From the NCBI RefSeq assembly GCF_003231275.1, contig NZ_QKVL01000012.1, positions 1-64,000 on the forward strand: a stretch of 64,000 nt of DNA. The letters are read 5' to 3'. This document shows, in pieces, positions 7,423 through 17,086 of this stretch. Made by a program: the position numbers and the translations under genes. The DNA is from Pseudomonas huaxiensis (GTDB taxonomy: Bacteria > Pseudomonadota > Gammaproteobacteria > Pseudomonadales > Pseudomonadaceae). Every line of letters starts with the position of its first letter. The first letter of the stretch is position 1. The notes below the pieces were generated by a model that did no database searches, was not told where the DNA came from, and was given only the letters and a program-made list of their open reading frames with translations.

Positions 7423-10400
7423 ATGGCTCACAACGTAATGGGCATTGACCCCTGTGACTCCCAGAATCACGCAATTTTCAATGCGTCGACACAGAAGCGT
7501 AATGTGGTCGATCCGCGTACGGGGTTATTCGAGGTCTGCGTTCCTTTGCCCACCATCGTCGGTAATTCGGGCAATGGCCCGGAAGTGGACATGAGCCTGT
7601 TCTATACGCCTGTCGTCAATAATTTTGCTGCGTTGGGCGACGGTTGGTCATTCGGTTTCACCACCTGGCACGAAACAACCAAGCATTTAACACTGCATTC
7701 GGGAGAGGTATTGGAAATATCCAAAGGGCAGAAATTGGATTCTCCCCAGTTCATTGCCCGATGGGAAAGTGACGATTCGATACTCAAGATTAAAAGCCGT
7801 GCCGGGCGGTTGGAGACCCTCAAGAAAGTTGGCAGCAGCAAGATCTATGTGCCGCACACCTTGACTACCGATGGCGCCAATGAGTTGTACCTGGAGTGGA
7901 CAGCAACAGAGCACACCCTGGAAAAGAAGAAACATCACCAGGTGCGGTTGGCGAAGATCAGCGACAAGGACCGTAGGTTGGTAAACGTTGATTACAGCGA
8001 GCCGTCGGCATCAGTGGCGATAACGTTCTGGCCGGATGACGAGGCGCCACTTACTTTCCGCCTGACACTCGAAGATTATGCGTTGCGCTCCGTTGAAAGG
8101 CCTGAAGGCACGCTCAGTACCTTCGGCTACGACGACCACGACACCTGTGGTTGGTTATTGTCGTCTCTCGAGACCGCCGAAGGTGTCAAAGAGACTGTCG
8201 TTTACGAAAAGGTGGCACTCAAGTTCGACGATGCAAAACTCGCGGCACTTCCTGTGGTGACCAGACATCGATTGACACCGCGTGGCGGCAACGTATCGGA
8301 GAGGGTGTACTCCTACAGCGACATACCCGATGGCTATAGGACCACCCTGATCGAGAAAGCGGACGGCACTGAGCGGAAGACGCATTTTAAATACGACAAA
8401 AAATTTGAGTTGCTTGAGCAGGTAGAAGAGCAAGGCGAATGCAAGGTCACTAAACGAGACATACTGAGGGCTGTGGACGGTACGGAGCGGAGCACGCTCA
8501 CTGTCGCTACTACATATAAGAAAAAAGAACAGGAATTCGAAGAAAAAGTAGTCAATCAAATCAGCCGTTTTGGCGTTATCAGTGACAGTGAAAAAGCGGG
8601 GCTGCATACGCACTATATCTATGATGGCGATGACTCGGCCAGCGTCACTGCGCATCTCAAATGCGGTCTGAACAGTTTGTTCGGTAACAAGGACACGCTA
8701 GATACGGTGTTTGATGCGTTCAGTAATGACAACCTTAAAGAGGAAGGCCATAAAGCTACTGATTTTCTGAAGAACAAACCAAAGGATCCGGATTTTTCTT
8801 CAAAATATCTACTGATGGAACTCGCCGGCTCAGCGGGGTTCATGGGCGATGGGGAATCGTCGAAACATGTTGAGCAGGCTCATCTGGTCAGGGCGTATTC
8901 CTATGTGAGTATCCCTGGCATGACCGAAGCGAAGGTGCATTGTGTTGTCCAGGCGCTGAACTGCGCCTCCTCGATGAAAGACGCGGCGCGCACGGTAAAA
9001 TTGATTCGTTATTACAGGGATGACGATTTCCGGAAAGGGCGTCAGTCGTCCATTGTGCAAGGCTACATTGACGACGATAACAAGTTTGTTGTCAGTGGCC
9101 TGGAGCAGTGTTTTGAATACACCCTTGAAGATACGTCTCTCACGACGACGACGACGTGGAAAGACGATGTTGGTAATACCCGCGTCGAGCGTGAAACCCG
9201 TTGTATTCTGAGTGGCCGGCTTTTCAGCCAGCTTGATCAAGATGGCAACCGGGCCGACTACGTGTATGACAAGTTTCATCGATTGATCGAGCGAACCTTG
9301 TGTGCTCAAAGTGAAACGTATAAACAAACGACCCACTATGCCTATCCTTTTGCAGGGCGGCTGGAGATCACCGACCCTGAGGGTCGACAAAAAGCCACTG
9401 AAGATGATGGCCAGGATAATCTTCTGAGTGAATTTATCAGGGCGTCTGCCACGGAAGAGTGGCAGCAAATGCTCAAAATCGAATATGACGAAATGGGGCG
9501 CAAGGCATGCACAATCCAATATGATTATCTGGCCGATGGCACATCGATCGCAGAGCGTAGCGACAGTCAATATGACGACTGGAATTCAGTATGCGGCCAG
9601 GTGTTCTTCAATGGCCAGGGGCAGTTCGATTACTACGATCCCGTGAGCCGGACGCGGACCGAGTGGGCAGGCGCGAAGAATGACAAGCAGCGCCAGACAA
9701 CGTATTACGCTAAAGATGGTCAGGCCGAGAAAATTGAATGGACAGATGCGCAGGCAGAAGTTTTCCGGATGCATGTCATGGAGTATACGCCTGCCCGCCA
9801 GTTGAAAACGATCAAGAAGTGCGAGGGGGATAAAGATGCCATCTATTATGGCGGCAAGAAAAAAAGTGCAAAGCAAGATCCGTTCGGTATCGAAAGTATC
9901 AAGCCGCCAGTGCGTGGCTATAAATATCAAGTTGCCATTACCTATGATTATGACGCAGCAGGTCGAGTCGTAAGAGAGGAACATCTGGATGAGAATTGCG
10001 AGTCGCCTGTGTATAACTACACCTATTCCAAAGATTGGCTGATCAGTGATGCACTGGAAATCAGTGTTGATACGCTCAGAGATCCTAATCCTTTGGTCAG
10101 TGATTTCCTCGCTGAAGAAGATGAGTTTTTCGATAAGAAGAGCAGGAAATCAATTTCTCCGGAGAGTCGTAAGACTTTAGGTAAACGTACCTTTGACGCA
10201 TGGGGTCGGGTAGCATCATTGACGCGTGGAGTATGCACCGAAACTTTTACATATAACGGAGCGAGCCCCGTACCGGCAACGAAAAATACGGCGGATGGCA
10301 AGACACTGAACTATAAGTACATCACAGAACTGGGCGGTCTGATCAGTGAAGTAAGTGAGCAGGATGGTCCTGGTAAAAAGACCTTCACGTATGCAACTTA

Positions 10401-12492
10401 TACCGCTGAAAAATCGACAGCTACAGAAGGTCAGCGCCGTATTGAAATGAGCCATGGCTTGACCGGCCTGGTCACGTCCCAATGTGCGCTGAGCAAGAAA
10501 AGCGCGCGAGACACCGCAAAAAGAACGCGCTGCCATTATTCACCTGGGGGGCGTTTGCTAAGTGAGAAAGATGCACTGGGCCACGAAACGATTTATAGCT
10601 ACAACGCCTACGGGCAACGCGACAAGACAATCAGTGGCGACGTGACTACTACTCATTTCTACAACCCTCAAGGATGGCTGGAAAAAGAGTTGATTAGTGT
10701 GGGCGATGACGCTCAGAACGAGGTGGAGGTGGAGTATACCTACAACGATCAGGGTCTTGAGGTTGCCCGCAGGTTCAAACTGCCCAGTAAGCATCAGTTG
10801 CTCTTGAAAAAAGAGTATGATTCCAGTAGTCGCCTAACTTCAAATGCACTTGAGATATATGATGATTTGAAGCTCGATCCCGAGCGCATTGACAGCCCAG
10901 ACGAGCAGGGGCGGCAGAAATTTATATATAATTTTATTGGGCAACTTGATAGGTATTTCTGCTCGGGGGTGTGGGCGCGTGCGGGGCGTAATGGCTATGC
11001 GGATTTAAAATATGATTGTTTGGGTAATGTTGTATTGGTTGGTCATATTAGTTGTGATGACGTACGCTCGACGCCGTCGCCAAAAGCAACTGATACGATC
11101 GACTATCAATATGACAGCCTGACAGGTAGTCGTTTGGAGATGGTTGCCGTCAAAGGCCTCAACAAGCCAGCACTTGAATACGATAAAGCCGGTAGAGTAA
11201 TAAAGGATCATTACGGCAAAACTTACAAGTATGACTGGCTGGGGCGACTTATAAAAGCAGGCTCTGTCAGGTATGAGTACGATGCGATGGATCGGTTGAT
11301 GCTGCGCAGCACCGATGCGAAGACAGAACAACATCAATTGATCTATGACGGTCTGCACGTCCGGGGTGAATACAGCACCAAAGACAAGCATATGGCTCGG
11401 CACCTGATGGCAGGCAGTGGGGCGTGCATTGTGCAACGCGTCAAGCGGTCGGGTGTGGAGCGGACCCTGTTCGAACTCTGTGATCTCGACGGAACGGTGC
11501 GAGTCAGTTATGACGCCACGGCCAAAAAGATGGAGCATCATGTGTATGGTCCCTTCGGTGAACATACGTCCGACGAACCGGACTCGCTGTTGGGTTACAA
11601 AGGCGAATACCGTGACGTCGATAACGATCAGTCACCGCTGGGCCAGGGTTACCGCTGGTATGCACCTGACAGCAAGCAGTTCCATGTCCAGGACTCTCTG
11701 AGCCCATTTGACCAAGGAGGACCCCAAGCCTATGGCTACTGCTGCGGCAGTAACCCGGTGATGGCAAGTGATCCAACGGGGCACTTTATTAATTTGCCCA
11801 GGACGATTATACGTAACTGGAATAAAGGGCCAGGATTGATAATAAACCGGAGCAATGCCAAGGTCGTTATCGACGCGTTTATCTGGTCAGGCATCGGGGT
11901 ACTGCTTGCAGCGGTAACAGGTGGAACAGCGATGATTGCGCTGGCGGCCGTCGCATGCTTCGCAGGGGTAATGTCTGCCGTCCATAAAGGAAAAGGCAAT
12001 GAAAAAGAGGCTAGCATCTGGGCGTGGGTATCATTTCTTAGCACTGTAGCTGGAGGCGTGAAGGATCTGGTTCGGACGGGCGTGAAATGGCTTGCTAAGC
12101 TTGGGCAGTCCGGTATGAAACTTGCCAGGGCTTTTAGCAAGCAAGTAAAGTTGCTGCTCAGAAACAGAAATCTTGGATTGAACTCATCGATTCGTAGCGT
12201 AAACGAATATAAATATTGGCAGACGGCCATGAATAATCCCTATGGTACGATCATTGCGGGTCAATCTCACCGCACGTATGGAGCGATAACCAGTTCGATT
12301 GTGAAAAAAGCCTGGGAAATGTTCAGTATGTCCCATGTCCATACCATCACTTACATGGTCACTGGAATACTGCATAATACTGAAGCCTTTGAAGAAAACT
12401 CGACTGACGCTAAGCGCACTGAGTTCGCGAGCAACTGGAGCTCTTTACCAGCGAAGTATCTTAAAACACTAAGCCGTTTACGTCTGCGTTGA
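7423..12492 (+). CDS. Single-chain RHS-repeat protein with variable C-terminal tail (putative polymorphic toxin)
   Basis: This protein of 1689 residues begins at ATG 7423 behind AGGAG (7411-7415); an in-frame TTG at 7330 lies inside the palindrome and is less likely. VDPRTGLF ... GPEVDMSLFY near residue 27 marks the start of an RHS/SpvB-type shell. Many YD repeats follow (YDKFHRLIERT, YDEMGRKA, YDYDAAGRVVREE, YNAYGQRD). The core ends at SPFDQGGPQAYGY ... DPTGH near residue 1450. RHS shells enclose and release a C-terminal effector. The tail of about 235 residues opens with a hydrophobic hairpin around TGG and ends in a basic segment I do not recognise. No signal peptide or VgrG/PAAR domain is visible. 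The DNA is AT-richer than its neighbours, and no obvious immunity gene follows. Confidence 0.85.
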   Translation: MAHNVMGIDPCDSQNHAIFNASTQKRNVVDPRTGLFEVCVPLPTIVGNSGNGPEVDMSLFYTPVVNNFAALGDGWSFGFTTWHETTKHLTLHSGEVLEISKGQKLDSPQFIARWESDDSILKIKSRAGRLETLKKVGSSKIYVPHTLTTDGANELYLEWTATEHTLEKKKHHQVRLAKISDKDRRLVNVDYSEPSASVAITFWPDDEAPLTFRLTLEDYALRSVERPEGTLSTFGYDDHDTCGWLLSSLETAEGVKETVVYEKVALKFDDAKLAALPVVTRHRLTPRGGNVSERVYSYSDIPDGYRTTLIEKADGTERKTHFKYDKKFELLEQVEEQGECKVTKRDILRAVDGTERSTLTVATTYKKKEQEFEEKVVNQISRFGVISDSEKAGLHTHYIYDGDDSASVTAHLKCGLNSLFGNKDTLDTVFDAFSNDNLKEEGHKATDFLKNKPKDPDFSSKYLLMELAGSAGFMGDGESSKHVEQAHLVRAYSYVSIPGMTEAKVHCVVQALNCASSMKDAARTVKLIRYYRDDDFRKGRQSSIVQGYIDDDNKFVVSGLEQCFEYTLEDTSLTTTTTWKDDVGNTRVERETRCILSGRLFSQLDQDGNRADYVYDKFHRLIERTLCAQSETYKQTTHYAYPFAGRLEITDPEGRQKATEDDGQDNLLSEFIRASATEEWQQMLKIEYDEMGRKACTIQYDYLADGTSIAERSDSQYDDWNSVCGQVFFNGQGQFDYYDPVSRTRTEWAGAKNDKQRQTTYYAKDGQAEKIEWTDAQAEVFRMHVMEYTPARQLKTIKKCEGDKDAIYYGGKKKSAKQDPFGIESIKPPVRGYKYQVAITYDYDAAGRVVREEHLDENCESPVYNYTYSKDWLISDALEISVDTLRDPNPLVSDFLAEEDEFFDKKSRKSISPESRKTLGKRTFDAWGRVASLTRGVCTETFTYNGASPVPATKNTADGKTLNYKYITELGGLISEVSEQDGPGKKTFTYATYTAEKSTATEGQRRIEMSHGLTGLVTSQCALSKKSARDTAKRTRCHYSPGGRLLSEKDALGHETIYSYNAYGQRDKTISGDVTTTHFYNPQGWLEKELISVGDDAQNEVEVEYTYNDQGLEVARRFKLPSKHQLLLKKEYDSSSRLTSNALEIYDDLKLDPERIDSPDEQGRQKFIYNFIGQLDRYFCSGVWARAGRNGYADLKYDCLGNVVLVGHISCDDVRSTPSPKATDTIDYQYDSLTGSRLEMVAVKGLNKPALEYDKAGRVIKDHYGKTYKYDWLGRLIKAGSVRYEYDAMDRLMLRSTDAKTEQHQLIYDGLHVRGEYSTKDKHMARHLMAGSGACIVQRVKRSGVERTLFELCDLDGTVRVSYDATAKKMEHHVYGPFGEHTSDEPDSLLGYKGEYRDVDNDQSPLGQGYRWYAPDSKQFHVQDSLSPFDQGGPQAYGYCCGSNPVMASDPTGHFINLPRTIIRNWNKGPGLIINRSNAKVVIDAFIWSGIGVLLAAVTGGTAMIALAAVACFAGVMSAVHKGKGNEKEASIWAWVSFLSTVAGGVKDLVRTGVKWLAKLGQSGMKLARAFSKQVKLLLRNRNLGLNSSIRSVNEYKYWQTAMNNPYGTIIAGQSHRTYGAITSSIVKKAWEMFSMSHVHTITYMVTGILHNTEAFEENSTDAKRTEFASNWSSLPAKYLKTLSRLRLR

Positions 12493-12571
12493 CATTTCAA
12501 TATCAACGGCCGCTATCGGCCCGCTTGCCTTCAGCGAGCGAGCCGAACTGCGGCGCAGGGGGAGATTCATC

Positions 12572-12636
12572 CGCTCCCACCGGATCGCAAGTGACAGACG
12601 GTTTGCGTATGGCTGTGAGACGTGTAGATACCCATT
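12572..12636. repeat. Partial copy of the composite repeat (GTGTAGATACCCAT end)
   Basis: CGCTCCCACCGGATCGCAAG, then GACGGTTTGCG, and finally ACGTGTAGATACCCAT match the reverse complement of the left part of the repeat at 17087. Only one end of the element is recognisable here, between the RHS gene and the convergent RNase gene. Confidence 0.6.
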
Positions 12637-12662
12637 CACAAGGTGACCAGGATTGCGGCACG

Positions 12663-13649
12663 TCAGGCTCCCGCGCCACTCGCCTCGATACGGATCCGGT
12701 CTGCCCGGCATTCACTCCGATCAGTTGCCTGACGGGGCAGGAACGCTTGACCGATCACGCCTTTCAAGGTCCGCTCCTCCTTGAAGTCTTTCGGCAACGA
12801 CACCCGAATCTCTTCCAGATAGTCGCCGCTGCAGATCAGCAGGAAGTTATTGCGTGCATCCTTGCTGCCAAACTCACCGCTCAGCTTCGAATAGAACTGC
12901 TCCCTGGACACTTCGCCACCGACGTTGCTGCGGATGTATTCACCGGCCTGGGAGTCGTTGAAGGACTTCAGCAGGTCCACCGCGAACCGGAAGTACGTGT
13001 CATCGGTCATGGCCGTCTGGCACACCCCATGTTTCTTCCATTCGTAGTTGCCGAACTGCGTACCGTAGTGAAAGTTCGGCATCCATGGCTTGATGTAATC
13101 CACGGTATCGGCGGTCAAATCCAGGTCGGCGCCGTCGCACTTGCCATAATCGATCCCGCATGCGTGCTTGTTCGGCCACAGGCCGTGCAAGGTGAAGTGG
13201 TTGACTGTCAGTGCGCCGTCTTTCATGGCCTGGCACTCCGGCTTTGCCGGACCGCCCTGGTCATGCTCGCAAAAGCCGGGCTGCCAGGTCATCGCCAGCA
13301 CATAGCTGTCGTATTGGTCGGGGATCCGGCAGGACTGTGATCCCGCTTCGGACATCACCAGCCCGTCGACCTGGCCGCAGTCGGCAGAGACCCAGCGCAG
13401 GTCGTTCTTTCCAGTGTCAACCTTGATCCTGACCCACTGGTACTGCTCGCGGTTGACCTCGGCAATCTGGTAGGTCTGACCCGGTTCAACGGCGACTTTG
13501 CCAGGGTTAGTCCTGTTCTTGAACGATTGAAAAGCCTCGCAGCGTTGCGATACCGAAAACGTGCCCGCGCTGGTTTCCACGGCCAGTGCGTAATCGACGT
13601 TCAGGAAGGTGAGCAGGGTTGCGAGGGAGAGTAGAGCCAGACGATCCAT
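12663..13649 (-). CDS. T2-family ribonuclease, secreted, with N-terminal SH3-like domain
   Basis: This 328-residue protein starts at the ATG at 13649 (ribosome site AAAGGAC); a longer TTG start at 13670 has no ribosome site. A signal peptide (LALLSLATLLTFLNVDYALA) implies export to the periplasm. Residues about 25-95 look like a small SH3-type domain. The catalytic domain has both RNase T2 signatures: HFTLHGLWP (His155) and EWKKHGVC (Glu203, His207), with many cysteines for disulfides. It would cut RNA non-specifically through 2',3'-cyclic phosphates. It lies convergent to the RHS gene and points away from the catabolic genes. Its relation to either is unclear; it may be an ordinary scavenging RNase. 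Confidence 0.88.
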   Translation of the reverse strand: MDRLALLSLATLLTFLNVDYALAVETSAGTFSVSQRCEAFQSFKNRTNPGKVAVEPGQTYQIAEVNREQYQWVRIKVDTGKNDLRWVSADCGQVDGLVMSEAGSQSCRIPDQYDSYVLAMTWQPGFCEHDQGGPAKPECQAMKDGALTVNHFTLHGLWPNKHACGIDYGKCDGADLDLTADTVDYIKPWMPNFHYGTQFGNYEWKKHGVCQTAMTDDTYFRFAVDLLKSFNDSQAGEYIRSNVGGEVSREQFYSKLSGEFGSKDARNNFLLICSGDYLEEIRVSLPKDFKEERTLKGVIGQAFLPRQATDRSECRADRIRIEASGAGA

Positions 13650-13790
13650 GGCTATGTCCTTTGTCTGCAAGCGGGTACCTGTGTTCGTTGCTGCGGGAGA
13701 TTACCGTAGTCGTGAGCTGATGGCGCGCAGAAACCAAGGGGAAACAGGTGCGCCCGGGAGCAGTTTTCCTGCTCCGGGCGGTGCCTTGGT

Positions 13791-14624
13791 TCAACCGAAC
13801 TGCAGGAATTCCAGGCAACTGCGGTTGAACAACGCCCGGTGCTCGACCTGCACCCAGTGCCCGCATTGGTTCAGCACGATAAAGCGCGCCTTGGCCGCGC
13901 CATCGATGATCCGCTGCGCGCCGCTGACCGGGTTGAAGTTGTCGTTGCTGCCCCAGAAGCCGAGGATCGGACACTTGATCTCGCCCAGCCGGCTTTCCAT
14001 GTTCGGCACCATCATGGTGCTGAACAGGTTCTTCGGTTGGGTGACTGCCACTGCTACTCGTTCTTGCAGCAAGTCTTCCGGCAGGATCGACGGGTCGAAC
14101 AGTTGCAGGCTCATCATGCTGCGCATTTCTTCCATGCCGATCGGGCCGGCATTGAACAGGCCGACCATGCGCAGGATGCCCGGCATCTGGAAGTAGGTCT
14201 CGCGCTCTTCGACGCCGCCTGGCGCCAACAGAATCAGCTTTTCCACCAGCTCCGGGTGACGCAGCGCCAGGCCCAGGGCGATGGCGCCGCCCAGTGAGTT
14301 GCCGAGCAGGGTGCAGCGCGTGACGCCGATCTGCTGCAGGAAAGCCCCCACGCACTCAACGAAGAAGTCCAGGTTGTACTGCACGTCATCGGGCTTGTCG
14401 GAGCGGCCGAAACCGGGCAGGTCGAGCAGGATGTTGCGATAGCCGGCGGCGACGAAATCCGGGGCGTTGCCCTTGAAGTTGCTGTGACCGCTGGCACCCG
14501 GGCCGCTGCCATGCAGCCAGAGCACCACGGGGCCTTCGCCCTGGTCGAGGTAGTGCAGGCGCAGACCGCCGGGCAGGGTCTGGTAATGGCCGATGGGCAA
14601 GGGCAGGTCTACGGATTGGTTCAT
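13791..14624 (-). CDS. hsaD: HsaD/BphD-like meta-cleavage product hydrolase
   Basis: This is an alpha/beta hydrolase of 277 residues. It carries the meta-cleavage-product hydrolase signature HGSGPGASGHSNFKGN (38-53), the nucleophile elbow GNSLGG with Ser110, the acid Asp228 (GSNDNF) and the base His256 (CGHWVQVEH). HsaD/TesD cleaves the C-C bond of the ring-opened A-ring product (4,9-DSHA), giving a hexadienoate and the C/D-ring propanoate; BphD does the equivalent for biphenyl. The HsaC-like dioxygenase at 39162 would supply the substrate. The start at 14624 follows GGAG. Upstream in-frame sequence to 14765 runs into the shared regulatory region and is unlikely to be coding. It is transcribed divergently from the SDR operon. 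Confidence 0.8.
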   Translation of the reverse strand: MNQSVDLPLPIGHYQTLPGGLRLHYLDQGEGPVVLWLHGSGPGASGHSNFKGNAPDFVAAGYRNILLDLPGFGRSDKPDDVQYNLDFFVECVGAFLQQIGVTRCTLLGNSLGGAIALGLALRHPELVEKLILLAPGGVEERETYFQMPGILRMVGLFNAGPIGMEEMRSMMSLQLFDPSILPEDLLQERVAVAVTQPKNLFSTMMVPNMESRLGEIKCPILGFWGSNDNFNPVSGAQRIIDGAAKARFIVLNQCGHWVQVEHRALFNRSCLEFLQFG

Positions 14625-14744
14625 GAGGTTCTCCAGGTCTGCGGATGGACGCGCAGACCGGCCGGGCGTGGTGGATGAGCGAAGGGGTAAGCCGCACCCG
14701 GCCAGTGTGCGCCAGGGGATGCTCGGCCCTGCACGGCCTCGCCA

Positions 14745-14763
14745 CATCGTCCGTTCAGACCAC
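14745..14763 (-). promoter_or_regulatory. Putative operator, site 3 of 6 (upstream of the HsaD-like gene)
   Basis: Read on the minus strand this is GTGGTCTGAACGGACGATG, sharing GTC-N6-GACGATG with the other sites. It faces the hydrolase start at 14624 and sits 17 bases from site 4, so one divergent region holds two motif copies in opposite orientation. Confidence 0.55.
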
Positions 14764-14780
14764 ATGGCCCGGTTGGGCCG

Positions 14781-14799
14781 CTAGTCCTGTTGGACGATG
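14781..14799 (+). promoter_or_regulatory. Putative operator, site 4 of 6 (upstream of the SDR operon)
   Basis: CTAGTCCTGTTGGACGATG carries the dyad GTC-N6-GAC and also the inner palindrome GTCC-N4-GGAC. It ends 80 bases before the start codon at 14880. Confidence 0.55.
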
Positions 14800-14879
14800 T
14801 TGGTCCCGGCCGCCGCCCCAATCATGCCGGGGAGGGCCCGCTGTTCGCGGGCCGCATCCAACACTCCAAGGAGAATGCT

Positions 14880-15614
14880 ATGAAGCTGCAGAACAAGGTG
14901 GCCTTCGTCACCGGCGCCGGGCAGGGCATGGGCCAGGCCATCGTGCGTCGGTTCGTTGCCGAAGGGGCGAAAGTGGTAGCCGTTGACCTCGATCAACAGG
15001 CCCTGGCTGCCAGCCTGGCAGACCTGGGCGAGAACGTCCTGGCGCTGTCCTGCAATGTCGCCGACAGCGCGTCGGTGGCCGATGCCATGGGCCAGGTCGA
15101 AGCACGTTTCGGCGGCCTCGACATCGTGGTCAACAACGCCGGCGTCGGCGCCCTCGACAGCTTTCTCGATACCCCCGACGAGAGCTGGGCGCGGGTTATC
15201 AACGTCAACCTCGGCGGCACTTTCCTGTGTGCCCGCGAAGGCGCGCGGCTGATGCTCAAGGGCCAACGCCAGGGCGCGATCATCAACCTCTCCAGCACCG
15301 CTGCGCTGACCGGCGAAGGCCCCAGCCATTACTGTGCGTCGAAGGCTGCGGTCATGGGTCTGACCCGTTCCATCGCCCGCGAACTGGCGGCCAGCGGCAT
15401 CCGCGTCAACACCCTGGTGCCGGGCCCGACCAACACGCCGATGATGGCCGGCATCCCCGACGAACACCTGCAGGCGCTGCTGAAAAACGTGCCGCTGGGG
15501 CGCATGTGTGAAACCGACGAAATCGCCCGGGTGGCGGTGTTCCTGGCCAGCGAAGACGCCAGTTTCATGACCGGTCAGAACGTCGCCGTCAACGGCGGCA
15601 TGGCCTTTATCTGA
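14880..15614 (+). CDS. Short-chain dehydrogenase/reductase (SDR 1)
   Basis: This is a classical SDR of 244 residues. The nucleotide motif TGAGQGMG (11-18), an acidic residue after strand beta-2 (VDLD, Asp36, suggesting NAD), NNAG (85-88), the catalytic serine near 138-139 and YCASK (Tyr151, Lys155) are all present. The family oxidises hydroxyls or reduces ketones; in this setting a ring hydroxyl or a 3-hydroxyacyl-CoA intermediate is plausible. The ATG at 14880 follows CAAGGAG; an in-frame ATG at 14790 overlaps the operator and lacks a ribosome site. It is followed 9 bases later by a second SDR. Confidence 0.85.
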   Translation: MKLQNKVAFVTGAGQGMGQAIVRRFVAEGAKVVAVDLDQQALAASLADLGENVLALSCNVADSASVADAMGQVEARFGGLDIVVNNAGVGALDSFLDTPDESWARVINVNLGGTFLCAREGARLMLKGQRQGAIINLSSTAALTGEGPSHYCASKAAVMGLTRSIARELAASGIRVNTLVPGPTNTPMMAGIPDEHLQALLKNVPLGRMCETDEIARVAVFLASEDASFMTGQNVAVNGGMAFI

Positions 15615-15623
15615 GGAGTTTCC

Positions 15624-16394
15624 ATGAGCAAGCGTCTGCAAGGAAAAATCGCCTTCGTTACCGGTGCCGGCTCCGGCATCGGTGAAGCCACCGCCCTGCG
15701 TTTCGCCGAGGAAGGCGCCACCGTGGTGCTTTGCGGGCGGCGTCCCGAACCGCTGCAGGATGTCCTGGAACGTATCCAGGCGCTGGGCGGACAGGCCGAA
15801 GTCGCCGTGGCCGATGTCAGCGACGAACACGGTTATGTCGCCGCGCTGGAAGCCACGGCCAAGCGCCACGGCCGCCTCGACATTCTGGTCAACAACGCCA
15901 TGGCGTACACCTGGGGCGGCATCGACAGCATGACCACCGCCGACTGGCACGCCAACTTCAGCACCACGGTGGACGGCACCTTCTGGGGCACCCGCACTGC
16001 CATGCGCCTGATGCAGGCCAACGGCGGCGCCATCGTCAACATCGCCTCGATCTGCGGCCTGTTCGGCACCGCCTGGATGGCCGGCTACTCGGCGGCCAAG
16101 GCTGCGGTGATCAACTTCAGCCGTGCGGCTGCCAGCGAAGGTGCGCCACACAAGGTGCGCTGCAACGTGGTCATCCCCGGCGTGGTGGATACCCCGGCTA
16201 CGGCCGGCATGCTCAGCGACGCCCGAACCCGCGCCAATACCGAGAAGGTCATCCCGATGAAACGGGTTGGCCTGCCGGTGGAACTGGCCAACGCCATCCT
16301 GTTCCTCGCCAGTGACGAAGCCTCCTATGTCACCGGTGCGAGCTTGAGCGTGGACGGCGGACGCAGTTCCGACCTGTACACGGTGCTGGAATGA
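15624..16394 (+). CDS. Short-chain dehydrogenase/reductase (SDR 2)
   Basis: This is a classical SDR of 256 residues with TGAGSGIG (13-20), NNAM in place of the usual NNAG (90-93), Ser142, and YSAAK (Tyr155, Lys159). CGRRPE after beta-2 has two arginines (39-40), which suggests NADP(H) preference, in contrast to SDR 1. Two adjacent SDRs with opposite cofactor signatures could allow both oxidation and reduction in the pathway, or epimerisation of a hydroxyl. A GAGGAG-type site precedes the ATG. The next gene overlaps its stop as ATGA. Confidence 0.85.
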   Translation: MSKRLQGKIAFVTGAGSGIGEATALRFAEEGATVVLCGRRPEPLQDVLERIQALGGQAEVAVADVSDEHGYVAALEATAKRHGRLDILVNNAMAYTWGGIDSMTTADWHANFSTTVDGTFWGTRTAMRLMQANGGAIVNIASICGLFGTAWMAGYSAAKAAVINFSRAAASEGAPHKVRCNVVIPGVVDTPATAGMLSDARTRANTEKVIPMKRVGLPVELANAILFLASDEASYVTGASLSVDGGRSSDLYTVLE

Positions 16395-17026
16395 ACCCGA
16401 ATGACGCCTCGCTGTTGCAGCGCATCGACCGCCTGGAGTCGCTCGACGCCATCCGCCAACTGGCCGGCAAGTACGCCCTGGCGCTGGATATGCGCGATAT
16501 GGATGCCATGGCCAACTGCTTCGCCGCAGACGTACGGGTGGGCCGCGACAAGAGCGGCCGCGCGCACCTCAAGGCGTGGCTGGACGAAACCATGCGCAAG
16601 CAGTTCCACGGCACCTCGCACCACCTGGGTCAGCACATCATCGAATTCAGCGACCCGGACCATGCCACTGGCGTGGTCTATTCGAAGAACGAGCACGAGA
16701 CCGGGCCTGAGTGGGTGATCATGCAGATGCTCTACTGGGACGACTACGAGCGCATCGATGGACGCTGGTGTTTCCGCCGTCGGCTGCCGTGCTACTGGTA
16801 CGCGACCGACCTCAACAAACCGCCGATCGGTGGTCTGAAAATGCGCTGGCCTGGGCGTGAGCCCTATGCCGGTACCTTCCATGAACTGTTCCCGTCGTGG
16901 GATGGGTTCTGGGCCAACCGGCCGGACAAGGACGTACTGCCGCAGATTGCCGAGCCGGCACCGCTGGAGGGGTTCTTGCAGACAATGCGCCGAGGGGTGG
17001 GGGATCCGAAGATTCGGGTGCGGTGA
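16391..17026 (+). CDS. NTF2/SnoaL-like protein
   Basis: This 211-residue protein begins with a helix (LLQRIDRLESLDAIRQLAGKYALALDMRDMDAMANCFAADVRV) and continues with strands rich in H, W and Y (TSHHLGQHIIEF, MLYWDDYERIDGRWCFRRR), the pattern of the SnoaL-like cone-shaped fold shared by ketosteroid isomerases, dehydratases and ring-hydroxylating dioxygenase beta subunits. Conserved Tyr, Asp and His in the early helix and the HH motif could serve in acid-base catalysis. It is translationally coupled to SDR 2 (ATGA). A delta-5 isomerase or a dehydratase role is possible but not shown. Confidence 0.7.
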   Translation: MNPNDASLLQRIDRLESLDAIRQLAGKYALALDMRDMDAMANCFAADVRVGRDKSGRAHLKAWLDETMRKQFHGTSHHLGQHIIEFSDPDHATGVVYSKNEHETGPEWVIMQMLYWDDYERIDGRWCFRRRLPCYWYATDLNKPPIGGLKMRWPGREPYAGTFHELFPSWDGFWANRPDKDVLPQIAEPAPLEGFLQTMRRGVGDPKIRVR

Positions 17027-17040
17027 GGGAAGGGCAGAAA

Positions 17041-17062
17041 GGCCGTCGATTGACGGCCTTTT
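17041..17062 (+). terminator. Rho-independent terminator of the SDR operon
   Basis: GGCCGTC-GATT-GACGGCC forms a perfect 7-bp stem with a 4-base loop followed by TTTTCT, 14 bases after the stop codon of the NTF2-like gene. Confidence 0.85.
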
Positions 17063-17086
17063 CTGTTATCGACAAGACAGCGATGA

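Noticed and set aside
12503..12715. Small minus-strand reading frames in the repeat near 12600, also at 16864-17202 and 48744-49151
   Set aside because: They share peptide words (for example YVDTHAH, SRLTPLPQ-type) only because they run through copies of the same DNA repeat.
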